64,000 nt of DNA, taken from positions 1,054,001-1,118,000 of the forward strand of contig NZ_CP098400.1 of assembly GCF_023674465.1 (NCBI RefSeq), read 5' to 3'. The notes below the pieces were generated by a model. The model was not told the DNA's origin, searched no databases, and was given only the letters and a program-made list of their open reading frames with translations. The translations under genes were made by a program, and so were the position numbers. Of the stretch, positions 47,180-54,999 are shown piece after piece. The DNA comes from Xiashengella succiniciproducens (GTDB lineage Bacteria > Bacteroidota > Bacteroidia > Bacteroidales > Marinilabiliaceae). Every line of letters starts with the position of its first letter. The first letter of the stretch is position 1.

Positions 47180-47851
47180 CTATTCAACTTTAGTTAGTTC
47201 GCAGGTACTGATTACTTTGCCCTTGTTTTGGGTTACTGACTTTACCATACCAATATTTTCTGAATACCACTCGGTTACCTGATTTTCAACCTTGATAAAG
47301 CCCATGTCACTTTTTACTACTGAGCTGATTTTGTAACACTTGAAAGTTCCGGCAGGGGTGCTGATGTCTTCAACTGCTTCTACATTCCGGTTGGTGATGC
47401 TGACCGACATAGCCATTGATATAGGGCCCTGCATACTCATCTTCATGGAGGCGTCCTTTAGTTGCTGTCCTTCTTTCATGGTTGAAGGGAAATGCATATC
47501 ATTGGTCTCAATCTTAAAGCCTTCGATATCCTTTACCTGCATCGACGAGATCATATTGCGCATGTCGATGTAAAAGCTTCCGTCTTCGCACCATGCATCA
47601 AACTCATACTTTAGTTCAGATTTACCCTTTGCATTGAGGTTCTCAGCCTCGATGGTAATTCTGCTCTGGTCACTATTCTTATTCTTGATCAAATAGGTAA
47701 TGTACGAATCGACTTTGCCCGGCTTGGAAGAGTTGGCATAAGTCAGTTTGGTTCCTTCCTTTTGCGGAAAGAATAGGGTGCAGTCCTGTGCACTGGCAGC
47801 AAATGCACCAGCCATCAGCAGGCTAATGGTTAGGATGATTGACTTTTTCAT
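47180..47851 (-). CDS. TapB-like exported protein
   Basis: A 223-residue protein with a signal peptide (~1-21, ending ASAQ). The mature domain is a beta-rich fold with FFPQKEGTKLTYANSSKPGK at its start and TPAGTFKCYKISS and WYSENIGMVKS near its end, a pattern of the TapB/DUF3108-like family in Bacteroidota. The role is unknown; it is likely periplasmic. It is convergent with the porin gene. Confidence 0.72.
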   Translation of the reverse strand: MKKSIILTISLLMAGAFAASAQDCTLFFPQKEGTKLTYANSSKPGKVDSYITYLIKNKNSDQSRITIEAENLNAKGKSELKYEFDAWCEDGSFYIDMRNMISSMQVKDIEGFKIETNDMHFPSTMKEGQQLKDASMKMSMQGPISMAMSVSITNRNVEAVEDISTPAGTFKCYKISSVVKSDMGFIKVENQVTEWYSENIGMVKSVTQNKGKVISTCELTKVE

Positions 47852-48193
47852 GGTAGATTCTTATAGATTAACAAATAGGCTAAATAGTGTGCTTAAGTTC
47901 CTGAAATTTTGATTTGAATTCAACAGCGTTTTGATAAATGGGTAGTTTTCAGATGATAAAGAAAGGTATGAGACTGGTAGAAAACATTAATAAGGTGTCG
48001 GGATTAGAGCTGATTCAATGTGAGAGGGATTGCAATAAATAAAAAGAGGTCGTCACGGTAGTGACGGCCTCTCTCATCTGTTTGTCCTAATAAATCAATT
48101 ATACCTAATTTGGACTAGCCATTTGTCCTATAAACCTGAAACTCTTACCAAGGACAATAGCAGGAGTTCCTGATGGGTTCTTTTTCTGGTGTT
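47852..48193. other. Intergenic region between TapB-like gene and fumarase
   Basis: About 340 bp without a gene. It holds the minus-strand terminator of fumarase (48041-48073) and must hold the promoter of the TapB-like gene; I see no clear TAnnTTTG/TTTG pair. Nothing else is recognisable. Confidence 0.6.
48041..48073 (-). terminator. Terminator downstream of fumarase
   Basis: Read on the minus strand, GAGGCCGTCAC and GTGACGACCTC form an 11-bp stem (one mismatch) around TACC, followed by five T. It lies ~120 bp beyond the fumarase stop. Confidence 0.8.
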
Positions 48194-49801
48194 TTACTTC
48201 ATTGCCTCAAAGAAGTCATTACCCTTGTCGTCAACTATAATAAAGGCAGGGAAGTTTTCAACCCTGATCTTACGAACTGCTTCCATACCAAGCTCTTCGA
48301 AGTCAACTACTTCAACAGACTTAATGCTGTCCTTGGCAAGAATAGCTGCAGGTCCACCGATTGATCCAAGATAGAAACCACCATGCTTCTTACATGAGTC
48401 GGTTACTGCCTTGGAACGGTTACCCTTTGCTACCATGATCATCGACCCACCCAGGCTTTGGAACAGATCTACATATGAGTCCATACGTCCTGCGGTTGTA
48501 GGTCCGAAGCTGCCTGATGCCATCCCCTTAGGTGTCTTGGCAGGACCTGCGTAATATACAGGGTGCTTCTTGAAGTACTCAGGCATTGGTTTGCCTTCGT
48601 CAATCATCTTCTTGATCCGGGCGTGTGCAATGTCACGTGCTACTATCAATGTACCACTGAGGTTAAGACGTGTCTTGATAGGATATTTTGAAAGATCCTT
48701 AAGTACCTCTTCCATCGGCCTGTCCAGATCAATATTGATTGGAGCGGCTAATTCCGGAGCTCTTTCGGGAACAAAGCGTGCAGGGTTCTTCTCTAGTTGC
48801 TCCAGGAATATACCATCAGCTGTAATCTTTGCCTTGATATTTCTGTCGGCGCTACAGCTAACTCCAAGACCAACAGGGCAGGAGGCAGCATGTCTTGGCA
48901 GACGGATTACTTTTACGTCATGTACGAAATATTTGCCACCAAACTGAGCCCCAATGGTACTTTCTTCGCATATCTTCTGAACTTTTGCTTCCCATTCCAG
49001 GTCACGGAAGGCTTGGCCACCGTCGTTTCCTTGTGTAGGCAGATGATCCAGATAACCTGTTGATGCCTTCTTGACTGTAGTGAGATTGGCTTCGGCTGAA
49101 GTACCACCGATAACCAGTGCAAGGTGATATGGTGGACAGGCTGAAGTTCCAAGATCCTTGATCTTTTCTTTGATAAACTTGGTCAGCGCTTCTTCTGTAA
49201 GCAGAGCCTTGGTCTGTTGATACAGGAAGGTCTTGTTGCCAGAACCGCCACCCTTGGTTATGAAAAGGAATTCGTATGAGTTGTCTCCTTCAGCGTATAT
49301 GTCAATCTGTGCTGGCAGGTTTGTTCCTGTGTTCTTTTCATCGAACATGGTGTAGGGAACTACCATAGAGTAACGCAGATTCTTCTCCTTGTATGTTTCG
49401 AAAATACCTTTTGACAGGGCTTCTGCATCATGACCTCCGGTCCAGACATTCTCACCCTTCTTACCAATCACAATAGCAGTACCAGTGTCCTGACAGGTAG
49501 GCAGTTCACCTTCTGCTGAAACAACCTGATTGAGCAACATAGTGTGAGCCACAAAGCGATCATTGTCTGATGCTTCAGGATCCTTAAGTATGTTGGCAAG
49601 CTTTTCAAGGTGAGAAGCGCGAAGATAGAAGGATACATCGTGGATTGCTTCCTTGGCCAATAGTTCCAAACCTTTGGGGTCAACCTTCAATATCTTCCTG
49701 CCTTCTACTTCTATAGTTGATACATAGTCCTTAGTCAACAGACGGTACTCTGTAGTATCTTTCTGGATTGGGAAAGGTTTTTGATACTTAAATTCAGTCA
49801 T
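48194..49801 (-). CDS. Class I (iron-sulfur) fumarate hydratase
   Basis: Interconverts fumarate and malate in the TCA cycle and in fumarate respiration. It has 535 residues, the length of single-chain FumA/FumB. Candidate cluster cysteines are in [20 protein letters not shown] and [15 protein letters not shown]. The beta half shows the [12 protein letters not shown] segment near residue 440. The [4Fe-4S] enzyme is oxygen-sensitive, which suits an anaerobic or microaerobic life. A TAATTTTG -7-like box is present at 49849-49856 on the minus strand, without a clear -33 box. Confidence 0.96.
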   Translation of the reverse strand: MTEFKYQKPFPIQKDTTEYRLLTKDYVSTIEVEGRKILKVDPKGLELLAKEAIHDVSFYLRASHLEKLANILKDPEASDNDRFVAHTMLLNQVVSAEGELPTCQDTGTAIVIGKKGENVWTGGHDAEALSKGIFETYKEKNLRYSMVVPYTMFDEKNTGTNLPAQIDIYAEGDNSYEFLFITKGGGSGNKTFLYQQTKALLTEEALTKFIKEKIKDLGTSACPPYHLALVIGGTSAEANLTTVKKASTGYLDHLPTQGNDGGQAFRDLEWEAKVQKICEESTIGAQFGGKYFVHDVKVIRLPRHAASCPVGLGVSCSADRNIKAKITADGIFLEQLEKNPARFVPERAPELAAPINIDLDRPMEEVLKDLSKYPIKTRLNLSGTLIVARDIAHARIKKMIDEGKPMPEYFKKHPVYYAGPAKTPKGMASGSFGPTTAGRMDSYVDLFQSLGGSMIMVAKGNRSKAVTDSCKKHGGFYLGSIGGPAAILAKDSIKSVEVVDFEELGMEAVRKIRVENFPAFIIVDDKGNDFFEAMK

Positions 49802-49916
49802 AGTATTAAGCTTATATCTTTGGTTTTGTGCACTCTGAAAACAGGTTCCAAAATTAAAGAAATTTTTTGCTAATACCTTTCCGATCTGAAAATATCAGAT
49901 ATCATTTAGAATCTGT

Positions 49917-50930
49917 TTAAAGAAGGTTGCCCGACTCATCTCTTACCATCCCCTGGTCATCCACAAAATGAGAGTAGCGGTAAGCTGCTTTCTTCATACG
50001 GTCCATAATGGCCATACCTATTCCTTCTTCTTTTACTCTCACTGCATAAATCTGTTCTACTTCCGGATCATCTTCCAGATCATGCAGAACGGCAAACATA
50101 TTTGCAGCAGCTTCGGTCAGGTCGCCTGTGGATGACAGTAAAACTATTTTGGATTTTGCTCCTTCAGGGATGGGATGCGGTTCAAATAATAAGAGGGCAG
50201 CATATTCCGGAAGTTTGTCGGGTACACTGTCGTGCAAATAAAGCGGCTTGCGAGGTGAATAGTGGCTACGCAATTGACCTGGTGCCTGAATATGCTTCTC
50301 CGTTGCGGACATAACAACATTTACACCAGGAAAATCTTGCTGCAACTGGTCCATGCTTATACCACCAGGACGAAGTATCTCGATGGTTTTGCCATTGACG
50401 GTTACAATAGTTGATTCAAGTCCAATATCAGTCTTACCTCCCTCGAGCAGATAATCTATGGTGCTTAGTTGCTCCTTTACGTGCTCCGGTGTCGTTGGAC
50501 TGAGGCGTCCGAAGAGGTTGGCGCTGGGAGCGGCAACCGGTACTCCGGCCTGTTTTATCATTTTCAGTGCCACTTTGTTCCTTGGCATCCTGACTGCGAC
50601 AGTCTTTAGTCCTGAGGTAACAATATCCGGAACTTTGGCAGTCTTAGGCCCCACAATGGTTAGTGGTCCCGGCCAGTATTTCTCCGCCAGTTGCATAATC
50701 ATCGGTGAGATCGGCTTTTTAAAGACCGTCGGCAGTTCTTCTATCGAAGAGATGTGTAAGATTAGTGGGTCAAAAGAAGGGCGTTTTTTTGCTTCAAATA
50801 TCCGTGCAACAGCCTTAGCATCAAATCCGTTCGCCCCTAATCCGTAGACTGTTTCGGTTGGGAAGGCAACCAGCTTGCCTTCCTTGATGAGTTTTGAAGC
50901 AAAAATCGTGTCTTTACCTGATTTTATCAT
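49917..50930 (-). CDS. Threonylcarbamoyl-AMP synthase (Sua5 type)
   Basis: Makes L-threonylcarbamoyladenylate from Thr, bicarbonate and ATP for the t6A37 modification of tRNAs. The 337 residues comprise a YrdC/TsaC domain (~10-205, with AFPTETVYGLG, KRPSFDPLILHI and PSANLFGRLSPT) and a C-terminal Sua5 domain (~230-337), joined by the GQLRSHYSPRKPL linker. So it is the Sua5 form, not the short TsaC. Its ATG shares a base with the purE stop (TAATG), so the two are translationally coupled. Confidence 0.95.
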   Translation of the reverse strand: MIKSGKDTIFASKLIKEGKLVAFPTETVYGLGANGFDAKAVARIFEAKKRPSFDPLILHISSIEELPTVFKKPISPMIMQLAEKYWPGPLTIVGPKTAKVPDIVTSGLKTVAVRMPRNKVALKMIKQAGVPVAAPSANLFGRLSPTTPEHVKEQLSTIDYLLEGGKTDIGLESTIVTVNGKTIEILRPGGISMDQLQQDFPGVNVVMSATEKHIQAPGQLRSHYSPRKPLYLHDSVPDKLPEYAALLLFEPHPIPEGAKSKIVLLSSTGDLTEAAANMFAVLHDLEDDPEVEQIYAVRVKEEGIGMAIMDRMKKAAYRYSHFVDDQGMVRDESGNLL

Positions 50931-51397
50931 TAGAGAAGCTCGTTGTTATCTTTCTCCAGCTTGAGCCTTTGCGCTTCCTGGTATGCCATCACGTTTTTGC
51001 GAATGGCTTCGTTGTGGTATCCAATTATCTTAGCTGCTGCGAGGGCGGCGTTGTCGGGCTCAAGAACAACCATGGGAGCTACTCCCGAAGGCATCCTCAG
51101 GCTTGAATAAACGTCAGCACCGGCAAACTTGTCACCATAAGGTGGGCAGGCAATCACAGGGCAGTGTGTTTGTGCATCAGCAAATCCGCTTAGCGCATTG
51201 CTGCGACCGGCTACAGTGATAAATACCACCGGTTCTTTTTCAAATTCCCTGATTATCTCAAGACATTTAAGGGGAACCTTATGCGCTGAGGCTATACGCA
51301 TCACCGGGTCAAGTCCCAGATCAGCGGCAGTTTTGGCAATCTTGGACGACCACTCAAGGTCAGCCTTGGAGCCCATTATTATTACTACTTTACTCAT
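50930..51397 (-). CDS. purE: PurE-family AIR carboxylase, class II-like
   Basis: Purine biosynthesis enzyme that puts the carboxyl on aminoimidazole ribonucleotide. It has 155 residues with the MGSKADLEW start and the SAHKVPLKCLE segment. The central motif reads VAGRSNALSGFADAQTHCPVIACPP and the later one DVYSSLRMPSG; these match class II AIR carboxylases (the PAICS/Treponema type using CO2) better than class I PurE mutases, which have AGGAAHLPG and LLSIVQMP. No PurK is adjacent. It is coupled to the sua5-type gene. A minus-strand TACCTTTG at 51478-51485 may be its -7 box. Confidence 0.88.
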   Translation of the reverse strand: MSKVVIIMGSKADLEWSSKIAKTAADLGLDPVMRIASAHKVPLKCLEIIREFEKEPVVFITVAGRSNALSGFADAQTHCPVIACPPYGDKFAGADVYSSLRMPSGVAPMVVLEPDNAALAAAKIIGYHNEAIRKNVMAYQEAQRLKLEKDNNELL

Positions 51398-51556
51398 ATT
51401 ATTGTGTTGAACCTGGTTATCCTGGGAATTATTACCAATGCGAATGGTCTGTCAAACAGCCTGATGTTTTGGAGCCTCAAAGGTAAATAATCTTTGTAAG
51501 ATATTTCGGAAATATGTACTAAAGAAGTAATAAAAGTCTTCAATAAAACGTGAAAG

Positions 51557-51592
51557 AAAAAACCCGGGGTTAAAGAACAAAGCCCCGGGTTT
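51557..51592 (-). terminator. Terminator overlapping the end of the cytidylate-kinase-like gene
   Basis: On the minus strand, AACCCGGGG pairs with CCCCGGGTT (9 bp) and a T run follows. The stem includes the last codons and stop of the gene upstream. Confidence 0.88.
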
Positions 51593-52274
51593 CAGATACT
51601 ATCAATATCATCTCTATTATTTCTTCGTCAGTCATGGTAGCAGTGTTAAACATAACATCGAAGAAATCAGTATCAGCTCTGTCTTTTTCAAAATAGTTTC
51701 TAAACTGTAGTCTACGTTTATCCATTTCGAGTGCTTCTCTTTTTGCATCAGAGAAGGTCATTCCGTATGCTTCTGCTACTTGTTTTGCCCTCCATTCAAT
51801 AGGAGCCTGCAACTTGATATGCAGAGCCTTCTCGAAATCCTTTGTTATTGATTCAGCAGCACGACCTACGATTATTACATTGCCCTCACTTGCAGCATTG
51901 TAAATGAAGTTGGCTATCGTATTCTTAACCTTTACATCACCGGGATAATACTCATCTGAGAAAAAATGTGCAAGGTGATCGAAAAAACCTCTGGTGCGAT
52001 AACTTGAAATGTCCTGAATTACTGAGGGGGATAGTTTTAACTGACGAGCTGATTCGTCAATGATTTCCTTACTTATCCACTTCCATTCTGCATCATGCCC
52101 CAATCTGCGGTTCTTCTCAGTAAAGGTGTCTGCCAGTTTTCTGGCTATTCGTTTGGCGGGGCATCCATATTCCCTGGAAATGGTAATTACCGGACCTCTG
52201 AGTTTGGGAGCTTCTTCTCTTCGCTTTTTACTTCCACTTCGCTCACTCATATATTTCAAAAATAGATTGTCCAT
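51570..52274 (-). CDS. Cytidylate kinase-like family protein
   Basis: A 234-residue member of the cytidylate-kinase-like P-loop family common in Bacteroidota and Firmicutes. GPVITISREYGCPAKRIARK replaces the normal Walker A loop (GCPAKRIA lacks GxGKS), and NVIIVGRAAESI plus LHIKLQAPIEWR are the family core. These proteins are distinct from the true Cmk; their substrate is not established. The altered P-loop makes standard CMP kinase activity doubtful. Two terminator-like hairpins lie upstream on its strand. Confidence 0.78.
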   Translation of the reverse strand: MDNLFLKYMSERSGSKKRREEAPKLRGPVITISREYGCPAKRIARKLADTFTEKNRRLGHDAEWKWISKEIIDESARQLKLSPSVIQDISSYRTRGFFDHLAHFFSDEYYPGDVKVKNTIANFIYNAASEGNVIIVGRAAESITKDFEKALHIKLQAPIEWRAKQVAEAYGMTFSDAKREALEMDKRRLQFRNYFEKDRADTDFFDVMFNTATMTDEEIIEMILIVSETRGFVL

Positions 52275-52345
52275 ACCTTGGCTAACAGTTTACTAATGAT
52301 TTAAAGTATCAGAAATGTAAGAAAATTCGTCGAATTACCAAAAAC

Positions 52346-52379
52346 AAAAAAAGGACAGATTTATAAAAATCTGCCCTTT
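52346..52379 (-). terminator. Minus-strand hairpin with T tract, upstream of the cytidylate-kinase-like gene
   Basis: On the minus strand, AAAGGGCAGATT pairs with AATCTGTCCTTT (11 of 12) and runs into a stretch of T. No gene on this strand ends here, so it may be an attenuator or the end of a small RNA. Confidence 0.6.
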
Positions 52380-52500
52380 CCCCTTAAATCAGCCTTGTTA
52401 ACCAAATCCAAATCTATGAAAAGAAATCTGGGACAAAGGTATGTTGTAAATCGGTGAAAATGACTCAAAGCTAGTTAATTCATGTTAAGTCAGGAACATA

Positions 52501-52530
52501 AAAAAAAGGATGGCATTGCTGCACATCCTT
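52501..52530 (-). terminator. Second minus-strand terminator-like hairpin
   Basis: On the minus strand, AAGGATG and CATCCTT form a perfect 7-bp stem with an 11-nt loop, followed by a run of T. Like the hairpin at 52346-52379 it has no gene upstream on its strand. Confidence 0.6.
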
Positions 52531-52690
52531 AAAAACTGATTAACTAAATTCAAGTTTTATAAAAATCCCCGAACAAATATCTGTATTATTTACAATAACA
52601 CGAAATGACTTAATGTTAATTATTGTTAATAGGGCCTGTGTATTATGTTTATATTACACCATAAGCAATGATAACTCCTGATTAATACCG

Positions 52691-52721
52691 GTTGATTAAT
52701 CGGCAGATTAATTTATTTTTG
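52691..52721 (+). promoter_or_regulatory. Promoter of the YfcC-type transporter gene
   Basis: TATTTTTG at 52714-52721 fits TAnnTTTG; TTG at 52692-52694 is 19 bp upstream as a partial -33 box. The ATG at 52744 is 23 bp downstream. The rest of the 52275-52743 gap holds the two minus-strand hairpins and nothing else that I recognise. Confidence 0.5.
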
Positions 52722-52743
52722 CCACTTCAAAATCTGTTTTAAT

Positions 52744-54315
52744 ATGTTTAAAAAGATACCTCACACTTACGTTATCGTATTTGCCCTGATTCTTATTGCA
52801 GCAGTTGCTACCTGGTTTGTACCGGGTGGAGAATACCGTCCATCTGAGGTTCCCGGTGAGATGCCAGTCTTTCATAATATTGAAAGTCAACCTCAGACCT
52901 GGCAAGTCTTTTCTGCCATGTTCAATGGATTTGAGCGCCAGGCAGGTATTGTGGTCTTCATTCTGATGATTGGTGGTGCATTCTGGATAATTAACGATTC
53001 CAAAGCCATTGATGCAGGTATCAGTTCATTTTTGAAATTCACTGCCGGACTGGACAAATACTCATTTATGCGCAGGCTTGGGACCAACAATATAGTTATT
53101 GTCCTGATTATGCTTATGTTCTCAATCTTTGGAGCCGTGTTTGGCATGAGTGAGGAGACCATAGCTTTTATAATAATACTGGTGCCACTGGCCATATCAA
53201 TGGGTTATGATTCACTTACCGGTGTGGGAATGGTCTTCGTGGCCTCTGGACTTGGTTTTGCTGGTGCTATCCTGAATCCCTTTACAATCGGTATAGCGCA
53301 GGGTATTGCCGGACTGCCTTTATTTTCAGGTATAGAGTATCGTATGATATGTTGGTTGGTGATTAACGTAGCAGGTATAAGCTTTATACTGCACCATGCC
53401 CATAAGATAAAGCGCAACCCTAAGGCTTCTTCTGTTTACGAGGAGGATGATCACTGGCGCAAGTTTGTTCACACCAAAGAGGACGATAACAAGGATATTA
53501 CCTTTAAGTCCTCATGGTACACTTATTTTGCTATTCTTGCTTCACTTGTGCTCTTTTCAGTTTACTACCCCCAAACAGCACTCAAGATAGGAGAGAAATC
53601 AATTGAGTTTTGGTTCCTTCCTGCCCTTACTCTTGTATTCGCTCTTTTCGGCTTTCTGTCCCTACGCAAGTCTTCGGCAGTGTTTGTATTAAACCTGCTG
53701 GGCTTTACAATTATTTTCCTGATTGTAGGGGTGATGGGTTATGAATGGTATATAATGGAAATTGCAGCTCTGTTCTTTGCAATGGGTGTACTTTCGGGTG
53801 CTGCAATGGGCAAAGGTCCGAATGATATCACCAGGCTGTTTCTCGAGGGAGCTGGTGATATACTGTCGGCCGCCCTTGTGGTCGGCCTTGGTGGAGGTAT
53901 TATTATTATTCTCGAAGACGGTAAGATTATTCATACTATATTGCACTCAATGGCCGGCGGAATGCGCGATCTGGGTCAGGTGGCGACCGTTGAGATTATG
54001 TATATGATACAGACTGCAATCAATATCGTTATACCTTCAGGTTCGGCCAAGGCTGCACTGACTATGCCAATTATGGCTCCTTTCAGTGACCTTGTGGGAC
54101 TCTCAAGACAGGCAACTGTGATGGCTTATCAGTTTGGTGACGGTTTTACAAACCTTATCACTCCAACTTCAGGAGTATTGATCGGTGTGCTGGGAGTTGC
54201 CCGTATTCCCTTTGCCAAATGGGCAAAATGGATTGCTCCTTTGATCCTGATTATGATAATACTCGGAGCTTTGTTACTGATTCCGACAGTGACCATGAAA
54301 CTAAATGGATTCTAG
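52744..54315 (+). CDS. YfcC family membrane transporter
   Basis: A 523-residue inner-membrane carrier with about 12 helices. The N-terminus PHTYVIVFALILIAAVATWF followed by VPGGEY is the family hallmark. Two inverted halves contain EETIAFIIILVPLAISMGYD and PSGSAKAALTMPIMAPFSD, typical of the DcuC/YfcC-like ion transporter superfamily. Relatives are annotated as basic amino acid antiporters or C4-dicarboxylate carriers; the substrate cannot be decided. Its end overlaps the Nudix gene by 11 bp. Confidence 0.88.
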   Translation: MFKKIPHTYVIVFALILIAAVATWFVPGGEYRPSEVPGEMPVFHNIESQPQTWQVFSAMFNGFERQAGIVVFILMIGGAFWIINDSKAIDAGISSFLKFTAGLDKYSFMRRLGTNNIVIVLIMLMFSIFGAVFGMSEETIAFIIILVPLAISMGYDSLTGVGMVFVASGLGFAGAILNPFTIGIAQGIAGLPLFSGIEYRMICWLVINVAGISFILHHAHKIKRNPKASSVYEEDDHWRKFVHTKEDDNKDITFKSSWYTYFAILASLVLFSVYYPQTALKIGEKSIEFWFLPALTLVFALFGFLSLRKSSAVFVLNLLGFTIIFLIVGVMGYEWYIMEIAALFFAMGVLSGAAMGKGPNDITRLFLEGAGDILSAALVVGLGGGIIIILEDGKIIHTILHSMAGGMRDLGQVATVEIMYMIQTAINIVIPSGSAKAALTMPIMAPFSDLVGLSRQATVMAYQFGDGFTNLITPTSGVLIGVLGVARIPFAKWAKWIAPLILIMIILGALLLIPTVTMKLNGF

Positions 54316-54841
54316 AATGGACAGAACCGAACCAAATATAGTGATCAGGTACTGCCCCAGGTGCGGTTCACCCCATTTCCTGCCGCAAAAGGACCATTCG
54401 TTCAAATGCGGCAGTTGTGAATTCCATTTTTTTACTAACTCTGCAGCTGCTGTTGCAGCCCTTATCATCAACGAAAAAAAAGAGCTGTTACTCACTGTCC
54501 GTGGTATCGAACCGGACAAAGGGATGCTTGACCTCCCTGGAGGTTTTGTAGAACGTAATGAGAGTGCCGAAGAAGCTCTGATCAGAGAGGTTCGCGAGGA
54601 GCTCGGTCTTGAAATCGAAGACTACAGGTATTTCGTTTCCTATCCTAACGAGTATGTATTCTCCGGCTTCAAAGTCTATACTACAGATCTCGCTTTTATC
54701 TGCACAGTACGTGATTTTCAGGGCATGAAGGCCCAGGATGATATTTCCTCTTTTGTTTTCATTAAAAAGGAAGATGTAGACTATTCGAAGATCTCCGGAA
54801 AGAGTATCAGACGGATGGTTCAGGACTTTTTCAATAGCTGA
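54305..54841 (+). CDS. Nudix hydrolase with N-terminal zinc ribbon
   Basis: A 178-residue protein. A zinc ribbon (CPRCGSPHFLP ... FKCGSCEFHFF, four Cys) is followed by a Nudix domain with the box GGFVERNESAEEALIREVRE then ELGLE, intact for metal binding. The arrangement recalls NudC/NADH pyrophosphatase and related dinucleotide hydrolases, though the chain is shorter. The ATG at 54305 overlaps the transporter stop; an ATG at 54317 just after that stop is an equally good start. It is probably cotranscribed with the transporter. Confidence 0.88.
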   Translation: MDSRMDRTEPNIVIRYCPRCGSPHFLPQKDHSFKCGSCEFHFFTNSAAAVAALIINEKKELLLTVRGIEPDKGMLDLPGGFVERNESAEEALIREVREELGLEIEDYRYFVSYPNEYVFSGFKVYTTDLAFICTVRDFQGMKAQDDISSFVFIKKEDVDYSKISGKSIRRMVQDFFNS

Positions 54842-54842
54842 T

Positions 54843-54868
54843 ATAAATTGCTCGGCTAAGCAATTTAT
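54843..54868. other. Perfect hairpin after the Nudix gene
   Basis: ATAAATTGCT and AGCAATTTAT are 10-bp perfect arms around CGGCTA, starting right after the Nudix stop. No T run follows directly, so it could be a transcript-end stabiliser or a weak terminator. Confidence 0.5.
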
Positions 54869-54876
54869 GACGATTG

Positions 54877-54910
54877 TTTGCTTTTTCCCACCCAAAAAGT
54901 TTTAATTTTG
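54877..54910 (+). promoter_or_regulatory. Bacteroidota-type promoter of the POT transporter gene
   Basis: TTTG at 54877-54880 and TAATTTTG at 54903-54910 with a 22-bp spacer match the TTTG/TAnnTTTG pattern. The ATG at 55000 lies 90 bp downstream. Confidence 0.6.
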
Positions 54911-54999
54911 AACTGTTTTTCTTGAAATATTTAGTGTTCGATACCATACCGGCTCTGAAAGCAGGGCGGGGGCAAACGTATATTTAATTTTATAAGAAT

